Shown: one piece after another, positions 8,062 through 14,742 of the stretch | Layout: each line of letters begins with the position of its first letter | How positions within the stretch are numbered: the first letter of the stretch is position 1 | NCBI GenBank assembly: GCA_937927875.1 | Contig: CALEYV010000061.1 | Location: 1 to 17,999 of the forward strand | Reading direction: 5' to 3' | DNA length: 17,999 nt | Source of the DNA: an uncultured Actinomycetes bacterium | GTDB lineage: Bacteria > Actinomycetota > Acidimicrobiia > IMCC26256 > PALSA-555 | Notes under the pieces: generated by a model | The model's input: the letters and a program-made list of their open reading frames with translations, nothing else | Database searches by the model: none | What the model was told of the DNA's origin: nothing | Translations under genes and position numbers: made by a program

Positions 8062-8472
8062 CTACCCCGCCCGGTCGGGCCCGGCCCGATCAACGCGAAT
8101 CTGCAGGAGCACGCGGCGGTCGCGCTCCATGGCGGCGCGGTAGTCGTCCCAGTCCGCGTGCTCGCCCGAGAGCCGCCGGTAGTAGTCGACGAGGGGCTCC
8201 ATGGCGTCGGGGAGCGACAGCACGGTCGCGGGGCCGTCGAGCTGCACCCACGGGCCGAAGAAGCTGTCGGTGAACACGAGCAGCGACACCTGGGGGTCGC
8301 GACGGATGTTGCGGGTCTTCAGCGCCGGCTCGCGGGTGCTGATCACGACCCGGTCGGCGTCGTCGACGGCGGCCACGATCACCGACAACTGGGGCCGCCC
8401 GTCGGCGCGCCGGGTGGCGAGGACCCCGCGGTGGTGCTGGCGGACGAAGTCGAGGGCCTCGCTGATCTCCAT
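8062..8472 (-). CDS. Pyridoxamine-5'-phosphate-oxidase-like split-barrel protein, probable F420- or FMN-binding
   Basis: The 136-residue product matches the small PPOX-class family found in actinobacteria: G-V-L-A-T-R-R-A-D-G-R-P-Q-L-S (16-30), then the strands V-V-I-S-T, N-I-R-R-D-P-Q-V-S-L-L-V-F (55-67) and W-V-Q-L-D-G-P-A-T-V (75-84). Members bind deazaflavin F420, FMN or haem and usually reduce small molecules; the substrate cannot be read from sequence. The ATG at 8472 shares its A with the stop of the peroxiredoxin (TGATG), and GGCGAGGA lies upstream, so it is translationally coupled to that gene. It ends 31 bases before coxS. A redox role alongside the selenoprotein and the flavin/Fe-S subunits is inference. 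Confidence 0.8.
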   Translation of the reverse strand: MEISEALDFVRQHHRGVLATRRADGRPQLSVIVAAVDDADRVVISTREPALKTRNIRRDPQVSLLVFTDSFFGPWVQLDGPATVLSLPDAMEPLVDYYRRLSGEHADWDDYRAAMERDRRVLLQIRVDRAGPDRAG

Positions 8473-8933
8473 CAGTCCATCCTCGCCAGGATCTTGGACA
8501 GCTGCTTCGGGCGCTTGAAGATGGCGCGCACGGTCCCGGTGTAGCGCCAGCGGACGATGCCGGCCGAGTCGACGAGGAACACCGACCGGTTCACGCCGAC
8601 CACGGGCGCCCGGACGCCGTAGGCGTCGATCGCCATCCAGTCGGTGTCGGCGAGGAGCGGGAAGGTGAAGCCCTCCTGGGCCGCCCACCGCTCGTGGCTG
8701 TCCACGTCCTGGGGGGAGATGGCGAGCACGACCGCACCCGCCTGCTCGAACGCGTCGAAGTCGTCGCGGTACGAGCGAAGCTGGCGCGTTCAGCCGGGGG
8801 TGAAGTCGCCCGGGTAGAAGGCGACGACGACCTTGCGGCCGCGGTACTCGGAGAGCGTGAAGTCACGGCGGTGGCCGTTCTCCACGCCCGGCAGCTTGAA
8901 GTCGGGGGCTGGGTCGCCGACCTTGGGTCTCAC
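8472..8933 (-). CDS. Peroxiredoxin (AhpC/TSA, Bcp/AhpE type) with in-frame UGA at the peroxidatic position: candidate selenoprotein
   Basis: Peroxiredoxins reduce hydroperoxides. The frame runs 154 codons from a GTG at 8933, which overlaps the yebC stop by four bases, to a TGA at 8472-8474. It is open except for one TGA at 8790-8792, codon 48. Residues 39-51 read F-Y-P-G-D-F-T-P-G-[UGA]-T-R-Q, so the UGA replaces the peroxidatic cysteine of the P-x3-T-x2-C motif. The third active-site residue is R116 in G-V-N-R-S-V-F-L-V-D. Before the UGA lies K-V-G-D-P-A-P-D-F-K-L-P; after it the domain continues normally to residue 153, the usual family length. The resolving-cysteine position five residues on is R53 and no other cysteine is present, so it would be a one-Sec enzyme. 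Base composition and frame are unchanged across the UGA. If the UGA is a true stop, this is a 47-residue fragment and a pseudogene. Confidence 0.85.
8751..8768 (-). promoter_or_regulatory. Candidate bacterial SECIS stem-loop downstream of the UGA
   Basis: In the mRNA this segment reads CGCGACGACUUCGACGCG. Four outer pairs (CGCG with CGCG), an A·A mismatch and a C-G pair close a six-base loop, GACUUC, at 8757-8762. The loop starts 27 nt after the UGA, inside the range reported for bacterial SECIS elements, and its first base is G, as the consensus asks. It lies within the coding frame, as bacterial SECIS must. The fold was judged by eye only, and GC-rich DNA gives chance hairpins. Confidence 0.5.
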
Positions 8934-9682
8934 ACCATCACCGCCTGCAGGACGTCGTCGGGGATGTCGAAGTTCGCGTCGACATTCTGCACGTCGTCGA
9001 GGTCCTCGAGGGCGTCGATGACGCGCAGCACCGCCCGGGCGTCGCCCTCGTCGGTCAGCGGCACGGTCGCGCTCGGGAGCATGAGGAGGTCGGCGCTCGT
9101 GACCGGGATGCCGGCCGCCTCGAGGGCCTCCCGGACCCGGTGCAGGTCGGTGGGCCCGGTGGTCACCTGCCAGGTGTCGCCCTGGTCGGCGATGTCCTCG
9201 GCGCCGGCGTCGAGCGCGGCCAGCATGAGGTCGTCCTCGGTGGCAGCCGCCTTCTCGAGAATCAGGACACCTTTGCGCTCGAACTGCCACGACACCGCGC
9301 CCGGCTCGGCCAGCGATCCGCCCAGGCGGGTGAAGACGTTCTTCACCTCAGCTCCGGTCCGGTTGCGGTTCGGGGTCAGGCACTCGACGAGCACCGCGAC
9401 GCCGTGGGGCGCGTAGCCCTCGTAGGTGACCTGCTCGTACCGGACGCCCTCGAGCTGCCCGGTGCCTCGCTTGATCGCCCGGTCGATGGTGTCGGCGGGC
9501 ACCGAGGCGTCCCGGGCCTTGCCGACCATGGTGCGGAGGGTCGGGTTGGCGTCGGCATCCCCGCCGCCCTCGCGGGCCGCGACCTCGATCTGGCGGATGA
9601 GCTTGGCGAACAGCTTCCCGCGGGCGCTGTCGGCGGCGCCCTTCTTGTGCTTGATCGAGTGCCACTTCGAATGGCCGCTCAT
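8930..9682 (-). CDS. yebC: YebC/PmpR-family protein (TACO1 homologue)
   Basis: The 250-residue product begins M-S-G-H-S-K-W-H-S-I-K-H-K-K, the hallmark of the family. It continues with A-K-L-I-R-Q-I-E-V-A-A-R-E-G-G and N-P-T-L-R-T-M-V-G-K-A-R, followed by the two alpha/beta domains that give the clamp shape. Members were first described as transcription regulators, and more recent work links them to easing ribosome stalling at proline-rich stretches. Length is normal. AAGGGG stands about six bases upstream of the ATG. It follows pdxT by ten bases and its stop overlaps the GTG of the peroxiredoxin. In mycobacteria yebC lies upstream of the ruv genes. Confidence 0.97.
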   Translation of the reverse strand: MSGHSKWHSIKHKKGAADSARGKLFAKLIRQIEVAAREGGGDADANPTLRTMVGKARDASVPADTIDRAIKRGTGQLEGVRYEQVTYEGYAPHGVAVLVECLTPNRNRTGAEVKNVFTRLGGSLAEPGAVSWQFERKGVLILEKAAATEDDLMLAALDAGAEDIADQGDTWQVTTGPTDLHRVREALEAAGIPVTSADLLMLPSATVPLTDEGDARAVLRVIDALEDLDDVQNVDANFDIPDDVLQAVMV

Positions 9683-9692
9683 CGCATCCCCT

Positions 9693-10271
9693 TCACTGCC
9701 GGTCGGCCTGGTGGAGGAACCGCTCGTGCACGCGCAGGTCGCCGGCCAGCTCGGGGTGGAAGGTCGAGCCCCACACCGGTCCGCGCCGGACGAGGACCGG
9801 GTGGCCGTCGTGCTCGGCGAGCACCTCGACGCCGGGGCCGGCCCGCTCGAGGACGGGCGCCCGGATGAAGACGCCCGGGAACGGCGCGCCGGTGAGGCCG
9901 GCGACGTCGAGGCGGGCCTCGAAGGACTGGAGCTGGGTGCCGTAGCCGTTGCGGCGCACGGTGACGTCGAGGGCGTCGAGCGTCGGCTGGTCGTGCCGGC
10001 CGTCGAGGAGGTGGGTGGCGAGCAGGATCACGCCCGCGCAGGTGCCGAGCACCGGGAGCCCGTCGTCGATCCGCTCCCGGACCGGCTCGAGCAGCCCCGA
10101 CGTGACGAGCAGCTTGCCGATGGTGGTCGACTCGCCGCCGGGCAGGATCAGCGCGTCGAGCGCCGCCAGCCCGGCCGGGGACCGGAGCTCGTGCGCCTCG
10201 ACGCCGAGCGCATCGAGGGTCTCGCGGTGCTCACGGAACGCGCCTTGCAGCGCGAGGACGCCGACCTTCAT
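9693..10271 (-). CDS. pdxT: Pyridoxal 5'-phosphate synthase glutaminase subunit PdxT
   Basis: PdxT hydrolyses glutamine and passes ammonia to PdxS for vitamin B6 (PLP) synthesis. The 192-residue class I amidotransferase has P-G-G-E-S-T (44-49), the nucleophile C78 in G-T-C-A-G, and the H172/E174 pair in F-H-P-E-L. The start M-K-V-G-V-L-A-L-Q-G matches the family exactly. It lies 31 bases after pdxS on the same strand. In M. tuberculosis a thioesterase gene separates the two; here they are adjacent. Confidence 0.97.
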   Translation of the reverse strand: MKVGVLALQGAFREHRETLDALGVEAHELRSPAGLAALDALILPGGESTTIGKLLVTSGLLEPVRERIDDGLPVLGTCAGVILLATHLLDGRHDQPTLDALDVTVRRNGYGTQLQSFEARLDVAGLTGAPFPGVFIRAPVLERAGPGVEVLAEHDGHPVLVRRGPVWGSTFHPELAGDLRVHERFLHQADRQ

Positions 10272-10302
10272 GACCTGGGGGGCGCGTGACGATGCGCACG
10301 CG

Positions 10303-11199
10303 CTACCAGCCCCGTTCGGCGAGCTTCACGTCCAGCGTGGCGATCTCCTCGCCCCGCATCGGCTCGCCGAGACCGCGGGACACCTTGGCCAGGATGGCGG
10401 GGTCGGCGTAGTGGGTGGTGGCCTCGACGATGGCCTTGGCCCGCGTCGCGGGGTCGGCGCTCTTGAAGATGCCGCTGCCGACGAAGACGGCCTGGGCGCC
10501 GAGCTGCATGACGAGGGCGGCGTCGGCCGGCGTGGCGATGCCGCCGGCGCAGAAGAGCGGCACCGGCAGCTCGCCCCGCTCGGCGACCTCGGCCACGAGG
10601 TCGACCGGAGCCCGCAGCTCCTTGGCCGCCGCGAAGCGCTCGGGCTCGTCGGCGACGGTCAGCTGGCGGATGGCGCCGAGGATCGAGCGCAGGTGGCGCA
10701 CCGCCTCGACGATGTTGCCGGTGCCGGCCTCACCCTTCGAGCGGATCATCGCCGCGCCCTCGGCGATGCGCCGCAGCGCCTCGCCCAGGTTGGTGGCGCC
10801 ACAGACGAACGGGACCGTGAACGCCCACTTGTCGACGTGGTGGGCCTCGTCGGCGGGCGTGAGCACCTCGCTCTCGTCGACGTAGTCGACGCCGAGCGCC
10901 TCGAGGACCTGGCCCTCGGCGAAGTGGCCGATGCGGCACTTCGCCATCACCGGCACCGTCACCGCCTCCTGGATGGCGTCGATGACGCCGGGGTCGCTCA
11001 TGCGGGCGACGCCGCCGTCCCGGCGGATGTCAGCCGGGACCCGCTCGAGGGCCATCACCGCGACCGCGCCCGCGTCCTCGGCGATCCGGGCCTGCTCGGC
11101 GGTGACGACGTCCATGATCACGCCGCCGCGCAGCATCTCGGCCAGGCCCCGCTTCACGCGGGCGGTGCCGACCGACCGGCCGGCGCGGTCCTCCGTCAT
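10303..11199 (-). CDS. pdxS: Pyridoxal 5'-phosphate synthase lyase subunit PdxS
   Basis: PdxS condenses ribose 5-phosphate, glyceraldehyde 3-phosphate and ammonia into PLP as a dodecamer with PdxT. The 298-residue TIM barrel has D30 in V-I-M-D-V-V, the imine-forming K87 in V-M-A-K-C-R-I-G-H-F, and the second lysine K155 in R-S-K-G-E-A-G-T-G. The phosphate-binding C-A-G-G-I-A-T-P-A-D-A-A-L is at about 217-229. These match the well-studied residues of the Bacillus enzyme. The ATG has no Shine-Dalgarno but a TACACT box ends seven bases upstream, so it may be read from a leaderless mRNA that also carries pdxT and yebC. Confidence 0.98.
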   Translation of the reverse strand: MTEDRAGRSVGTARVKRGLAEMLRGGVIMDVVTAEQARIAEDAGAVAVMALERVPADIRRDGGVARMSDPGVIDAIQEAVTVPVMAKCRIGHFAEGQVLEALGVDYVDESEVLTPADEAHHVDKWAFTVPFVCGATNLGEALRRIAEGAAMIRSKGEAGTGNIVEAVRHLRSILGAIRQLTVADEPERFAAAKELRAPVDLVAEVAERGELPVPLFCAGGIATPADAALVMQLGAQAVFVGSGIFKSADPATRAKAIVEATTHYADPAILAKVSRGLGEPMRGEEIATLDVKLAERGW

Positions 11200-11206
11200 C
11201 GCGGCC

Positions 11207-11212
11207 AGTGTA
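11207..11212 (-). promoter_or_regulatory. Candidate -10 box for a leaderless pdxS-pdxT-yebC transcript
   Basis: The minus strand reads TACACT, a good TANNNT match. Only seven bases (GGCCGCG) separate it from the pdxS ATG, so transcription would begin at the start codon itself. The lack of any purine-rich ribosome site before this ATG agrees. No clear -35 was found, which is common for such promoters in GC-rich actinobacteria. Confidence 0.55.
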
Positions 11213-11262
11213 CCGGCGGGTCTCGCGAACCCGGCTGGTGTTCGGGCCCGAGCGGCGGCGTG

Positions 11263-12096
11263 CTACATCGCGTCGAGGATCTCGATGCGCTCCTCGAGCG
11301 GCGGGTGGGTCCCAAAGGGCCGGTTGCGCCAGGAGGTCGCGTCGGCGGCCCCGGCGAGCGGCGAGTCGATCCAGAGCGGGGCGCTGGCGCGCGCGGCGTG
11401 CCGCACCGGGGTCGGCGCCGCCTGCAGCTTCCGCAGCGCCGACGCCAGCCCGGGCGGGTAGCGGGTGAGCGCCACGCCGGCCGCGTCGGCGACGACCTCC
11501 CGGTCGCCGCGCAGCGTGACCGCGGTGAGCCGGGCCGCCAGCGGGGCCAGCACCAGCGCGACGGGCGGGAGGGCGACGACGGCGACCGTCGAGACGAGCG
11601 GGTCGTAGCGCTTCACGTGCGAGAGCTCGTGGGCGACGACGCCCTCGAGCTCGACCCGGTTCAGCTCGGCCAGCAGCCCCGTCGTCACCGCGAGCGTGGC
11701 GTGCCGCGGGCTTCGGCCGGTCGTGAACGCGTTCGGGGCCGGGTCGTCGACCACCGCCAGCGCCGGCTTCGGCAGCCCGGCCGCGATGCAGAGGCCCTCG
11801 ACGAGGTTGTGCAGCCGCGAGAACTCGTCCTCGGGGGCGGGGCGGGCCTTCGCGCCCGAGAGCGCCACCCGGTCGGCGCCGAAGTAGGCGAGGGCGACGA
11901 CGACCGCGGCCAGGACGAGCCCGACCACGACGCCGAGGACGCCGAGGCCGGCCAGCACGCCGACGACGCTGCCGACCACGAGCACGACCACCGCGACCGG
12001 GGCCAGCACGAGCACCGCCAGCCACTGGTTGCGACGGATCTCGCCCCGGATGTCGGCGCGCGCGACCACGACCGGCGGAGCGGTTACCTCTTTCAT
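11263..12096 (-). CDS. htpX: M48-family membrane metalloprotease (HtpX-like)
   Basis: HtpX-type enzymes are zinc proteases that degrade damaged membrane proteins. The 277-residue product has two N-terminal helices (about 25-48 and 50-72), the zinc-binding H-E-L-S-H (156-160), a hydrophobic hairpin (about 168-190) and the likely third ligand E200 in R-E-V-V-A-D-A-A-G. N-A-F-T-T-G (122-127) and the C-terminal T-H-P-P-L-E-E-R-I-E-I-L are also family marks. It lies 31 bases after lemA, a pairing that is common in bacteria. Whether it is a true HtpX orthologue or a neighbouring M48 subfamily cannot be settled here. Confidence 0.9.
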   Translation of the reverse strand: MKEVTAPPVVVARADIRGEIRRNQWLAVLVLAPVAVVVLVVGSVVGVLAGLGVLGVVVGLVLAAVVVALAYFGADRVALSGAKARPAPEDEFSRLHNLVEGLCIAAGLPKPALAVVDDPAPNAFTTGRSPRHATLAVTTGLLAELNRVELEGVVAHELSHVKRYDPLVSTVAVVALPPVALVLAPLAARLTAVTLRGDREVVADAAGVALTRYPPGLASALRKLQAAPTPVRHAARASAPLWIDSPLAGAADATSWRNRPFGTHPPLEERIEILDAM

Positions 12097-12127
12097 CGGT
12101 CCCGGCGCCGGGCCGAGGGGACGGGCC

Positions 12128-12688
12128 TCAGAACTGGACCTTGACCGGTCCCGTCGCCTCGGGGTCGCCCTCGAAGTACTGGCGCTTGTCGAAGTTGAAC
12201 GTGCCGGCGAGCAGGTTCCGCGGGAACACCTGGATCTTGTTGTTGTAGTTCAGGACGGCGTCGTTGTAGAACTGCCGCGCGTAGGCGATGCGATCCTCGG
12301 TCGAGGTGAGCTCCTCCTGCAGCTGCAGGAAGTTCTGGTTCGCCTTCAGGTCGGGGTACTGCTCGGCCACCGCGAACAGGCTCTTCAGGGCGCCGCTCAG
12401 CGCGTTCTCGGCCTGGGCCTGGGCCTGCACGTTGCCGCCCGACTGGGCGTTGATGGCGTTGCTGCGGGCGTTCGTGACCGCCTCGAGGGTCTGGCGCTCG
12501 TGGGCCGCGTAGCCCTTCACCGTCTCGACGAGGTTCGGGATCAGGTCGTAGCGCCGCTTCAGCTGCACGTCGATCTGCGACCACGCGTTGTCGACGCGGT
12601 TTCGCGTCCGGACGAGCCCGTTGTAGAAGAGCGCGACCAGGAGCAGCAGCACGACGACGACGGCGATGACGACGATCACAGCGACCAC
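12128..12688 (-). CDS. lemA: LemA family membrane protein
   Basis: The 186-residue product has one N-terminal helix (about 2-22) and then the LemA helical domain: Y-N-G-L-V-R-T-R-N-R-V-D-N-A-W-S-Q-I-D-V-Q-L-K-R-R, D-L-I-P-N-L-V-E-T-V-K-G-Y and N-D-A-V-L-N-Y-N-N-K-I. It ends in a Phe-rich C-terminus as usual. The exact role of LemA is unknown; it often travels with HtpX-type proteases, as it does here. The GTG at 12688 has a ribosome site GAGAGGTAGG just upstream. Gln/Ala-rich residues 84-98 look like a surface loop. Confidence 0.93.
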   Translation of the reverse strand: MVAVIVVIAVVVVLLLLVALFYNGLVRTRNRVDNAWSQIDVQLKRRYDLIPNLVETVKGYAAHERQTLEAVTNARSNAINAQSGGNVQAQAQAENALSGALKSLFAVAEQYPDLKANQNFLQLQEELTSTEDRIAYARQFYNDAVLNYNNKIQVFPRNLLAGTFNFDKRQYFEGDPEATGPVKVQF

Positions 12689-12713
12689 GGGGACCTACCT
12701 CTCATCGGCGGCC

Positions 12714-12719
12714 AGCATA
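12714..12719 (-). promoter_or_regulatory. Candidate -10 box upstream of lemA
   Basis: The minus strand reads TATGCT, a TANNNT match, 25 bases before the lemA GTG and inside the 48-base gap after the mannosyltransferase gene. A start about seven bases on would leave a leader of about 19 bases holding the GAGAGGTAGG ribosome site. No -35 is evident. Confidence 0.4.
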
Positions 12720-12736
12720 CGAGCCGGGCGGCTCGC

Positions 12737-13846
12737 TCAGGCCGGCACCGGAGTCGGCGCCCGGCGCGCCATCGCCCGCTCGTAGCAGGCGAGGAACCGG
12801 TCCGCGAGGCGATCGAGCGAGAAGTGGTCGGCCCGGGCCCGGCCGGCCTGGACCATCGCCCCCCGCGGCTCGGGCCCGTCGAGGACGCGCCGCAGCGCGG
12901 CCCGCAGCGCGTCGGGGTCGTCGGGCGGGACGAGCAGCGCCTCGATCCCGTCGCGGGCGACGTGGCGGTAGCCGGTCAGGTCGGACGCCACCACCGGCGC
13001 GCCGGCCGCCATCGCCTCGAGCAGCACGACGCCGAACGACTCCCCCTCGATGGAGGGGAAGCACGCCACCGCGGCGCCACGCAGCCGTCGCGCCTTCTCG
13101 GACTCCGACACCGGGCCGAGCCACGTGACGCCCTCGCCGTCGCGGCCCCGGAGCGGGGCGGTCTCGGACCCCTCCCCCATCACCCACAGCTCGGCGTCCC
13201 GGTCGAGGCCGCGGTAGGCGGCGAGGAGCACGCCGAGCCCCTTGCGGCGCTCGTGGCGCCCCACGAAGCAGACCGCCGGCCGCTCGCTCGGCCACGGCTC
13301 GGCGGCGGCGAAGGCCGGGACGTCGACGCCGTTCGGGACGATCTCGCACTGGCCGCCGAACGCGACCTCGACGTTGCGCTGGGCCTCCTCGGACACCGCG
13401 GTGCGGATGTCGAGACGCTCCACCATCTTGCGAAGCGGGAGCCGCAGCGCGTCGTACCACCCGTTGCGGCCCGGGAGGGCGGCGTGGAAGGTGCCGACGG
13501 CGGGGATGTCGGTGGCGACGAGCGCGGCGTGGTTGATGCCGGGCTGCAGCGGCTCGTGGAGGTGGAGCACGTCGGGCGCGAGCACCCGCAGGGCCTCGAG
13601 GGTCCGGCGCGCGGCCGCCTTCGACGTGGTGATGGGGGCGATCGAGCCGTTCGACGGGTACCGCATGGTCGGGCCGACGCTCGTCACCCCCGGCAGCGGC
13701 GGCGGCCCGTCGGTGGGCGCGACGACGCGGGCGTCGACGCCCCGGGCCCGCAGCGCGCCCGCCAGCCCGAGGACCTGGAGCTGCACGCCGCCGTGGAGCG
13801 ACAGCGAGTACGGGCAGGTCAGCACCACCCGCAGCGGCCGGGTCAT
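12737..13846 (-). CDS. pimA: Glycosyltransferase family 4, probable phosphatidylinositol mannosyltransferase (PimA-like)
   Basis: PimA adds the first mannose from GDP-mannose to phosphatidylinositol on the inner face of the membrane. The 369-residue GT-B enzyme has the N-terminal G-G-V-Q-L-Q-V (19-25), V-L-H-L-H-E-P (94-100), G-T-F-H-A with H121, the sugar-nucleotide residues R197 and K202 in F-V-G-R-H-E-R-R-K-G-L, and the E-x7-E pair E269/E277 in E-S-F-G-V-V-L-L-E-A-M. These line up well with mycobacterial PimA. The ATG at 13846 was chosen because it overlaps the acyltransferase stop (ATGA) and M-T-R-P-L-R-V-V-L-T-C-P-Y is the natural N-terminus. Gene order phosphotransferase – acyltransferase – pimA repeats the mycobacterial one. 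Substrate is inferred. Confidence 0.88.
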   Translation of the reverse strand: MTRPLRVVLTCPYSLSLHGGVQLQVLGLAGALRARGVDARVVAPTDGPPPLPGVTSVGPTMRYPSNGSIAPITTSKAAARRTLEALRVLAPDVLHLHEPLQPGINHAALVATDIPAVGTFHAALPGRNGWYDALRLPLRKMVERLDIRTAVSEEAQRNVEVAFGGQCEIVPNGVDVPAFAAAEPWPSERPAVCFVGRHERRKGLGVLLAAYRGLDRDAELWVMGEGSETAPLRGRDGEGVTWLGPVSESEKARRLRGAAVACFPSIEGESFGVVLLEAMAAGAPVVASDLTGYRHVARDGIEALLVPPDDPDALRAALRRVLDGPEPRGAMVQAGRARADHFSLDRLADRFLACYERAMARRAPTPVPA

Positions 13847-14742
13847 GACGAGGCGGCCGCGTCCGACGGCCAGTTCGGCTGCATGAGGAGCCACTGCTCG
13901 GGCGCGGCCCGGATCAGCTCCTCGAAGCGGTGGGCGAGCTGCTGGGTCACTCTCGTCACATCGTCGCGCAGGCGGCCCTCCCGCCCGGTGGGGAGCGGCG
14001 CCTGGATGCGGGCCCCGTGGCCGCGGCCGGGCCGGAAGTAGCAGCCGACCGGCAGCAGCGGCGCCCCGGTCCGCAGGGCCAGCAGCGCCGGACCGCCCGG
14101 GAGCCGGGTCCGCTCCCCGAAGAACTCCACCTCGACGCCGTCGCCGGTCATGTCACGGTCGCCCACCAGGCAGACGACCCGGTTGTCTCGCAGGTCGCGG
14201 AGCAGCCGCCCGGGCGCATCGGGGCCCAGCGCGACGACGCGCATGCCCAGCCGGGCCCGGGTCTCGACGAACCAGTCGAAGAGCTCGGGTGGCTCGACGA
14301 GCTCGGCGACCACGGTGAGCGCGTAGCCCTCGCTGGCGAGCCAGGCCCCGGCCACGTCCCAGTTGCCGAGATGGGGCAGGGCCATGATCACCCCGCGCCC
14401 GAGCCGAGACGCGGCCTGGACGTGCTCCTCGCCCTCGCAGTGGAACCCGGCGACGAACGACGCCGGGTCGCGCACCGACAGCCGGAAGAGGTCGTGCCAG
14501 TACCGGCCGTAGTAGCCGAACACGGCCGCGACGGCGTGGCGTCGGGCGGTGGGGTCGAGCGGCGCCCCGGCGACGCGGTCGAGGTTGCGGGCGACCTGGG
14601 CCCGACGGGCCGGGTTCAGCGCCTGGTACACGCGCGAGGTCGCTCGCGCCAGCGGGTCGCCCAGCGCGGGTGGGACGACGCGCGCGACGTCAGCGGCGAC
14701 CCGATACCCGACGTATGCGGCGCGGGCGCGTGCGTCGGGCAC
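13843..14742 (-). CDS. Lysophospholipid-type acyltransferase, probable phosphatidylinositol mannoside acyltransferase (PatA-like)
   Basis: PatA-type enzymes (HtrB/LpxL superfamily) move a fatty acyl chain to the mannose of PIM. The 299-residue product carries the catalytic H-x4-D motif as H-L-G-N-W-D (124-129), followed by the G-D-R-D motif (194-197) and R-L-P-G-G-P-A-L-L-A (213-222), all typical. An N-terminal amphipathic segment (8-40) would bind the membrane. The GTG at 14742 lies inside the coding end of the preceding phosphotransferase, a 53-base overlap. No internal ATG or GTG between there and the conserved region offers a better start. It overlaps pimA by four bases. Assignment to PIM rests on the neighbourhood. 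Confidence 0.85.
   Translation of the reverse strand: MPDARARAAYVGYRVAADVARVVPPALGDPLARATSRVYQALNPARRAQVARNLDRVAGAPLDPTARRHAVAAVFGYYGRYWHDLFRLSVRDPASFVAGFHCEGEEHVQAASRLGRGVIMALPHLGNWDVAGAWLASEGYALTVVAELVEPPELFDWFVETRARLGMRVVALGPDAPGRLLRDLRDNRVVCLVGDRDMTGDGVEVEFFGERTRLPGGPALLALRTGAPLLPVGCYFRPGRGHGARIQAPLPTGREGRLRDDVTRVTQQLAHRFEELIRAAPEQWLLMQPNWPSDAAASS

Noticed and set aside
8472..8729. An 85-codon redoxin fragment read as a separate gene from GTG 8729
   Set aside because: It begins mid-domain, lacks the active-site loop and is in the same frame as the preceding 47 codons. It is the C-terminal part of the UGA-containing peroxiredoxin.
8790..8792. Frameshift as the explanation of the split peroxiredoxin
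   Set aside because: Both halves are in the same frame with no base gained or lost. Only the single TGA codon divides them.
8790..8792. General reassignment of UGA to an amino acid in this organism
   Set aside because: UGA ends yebC, coxS, coxG, the peroxiredoxin itself and others at their natural lengths.
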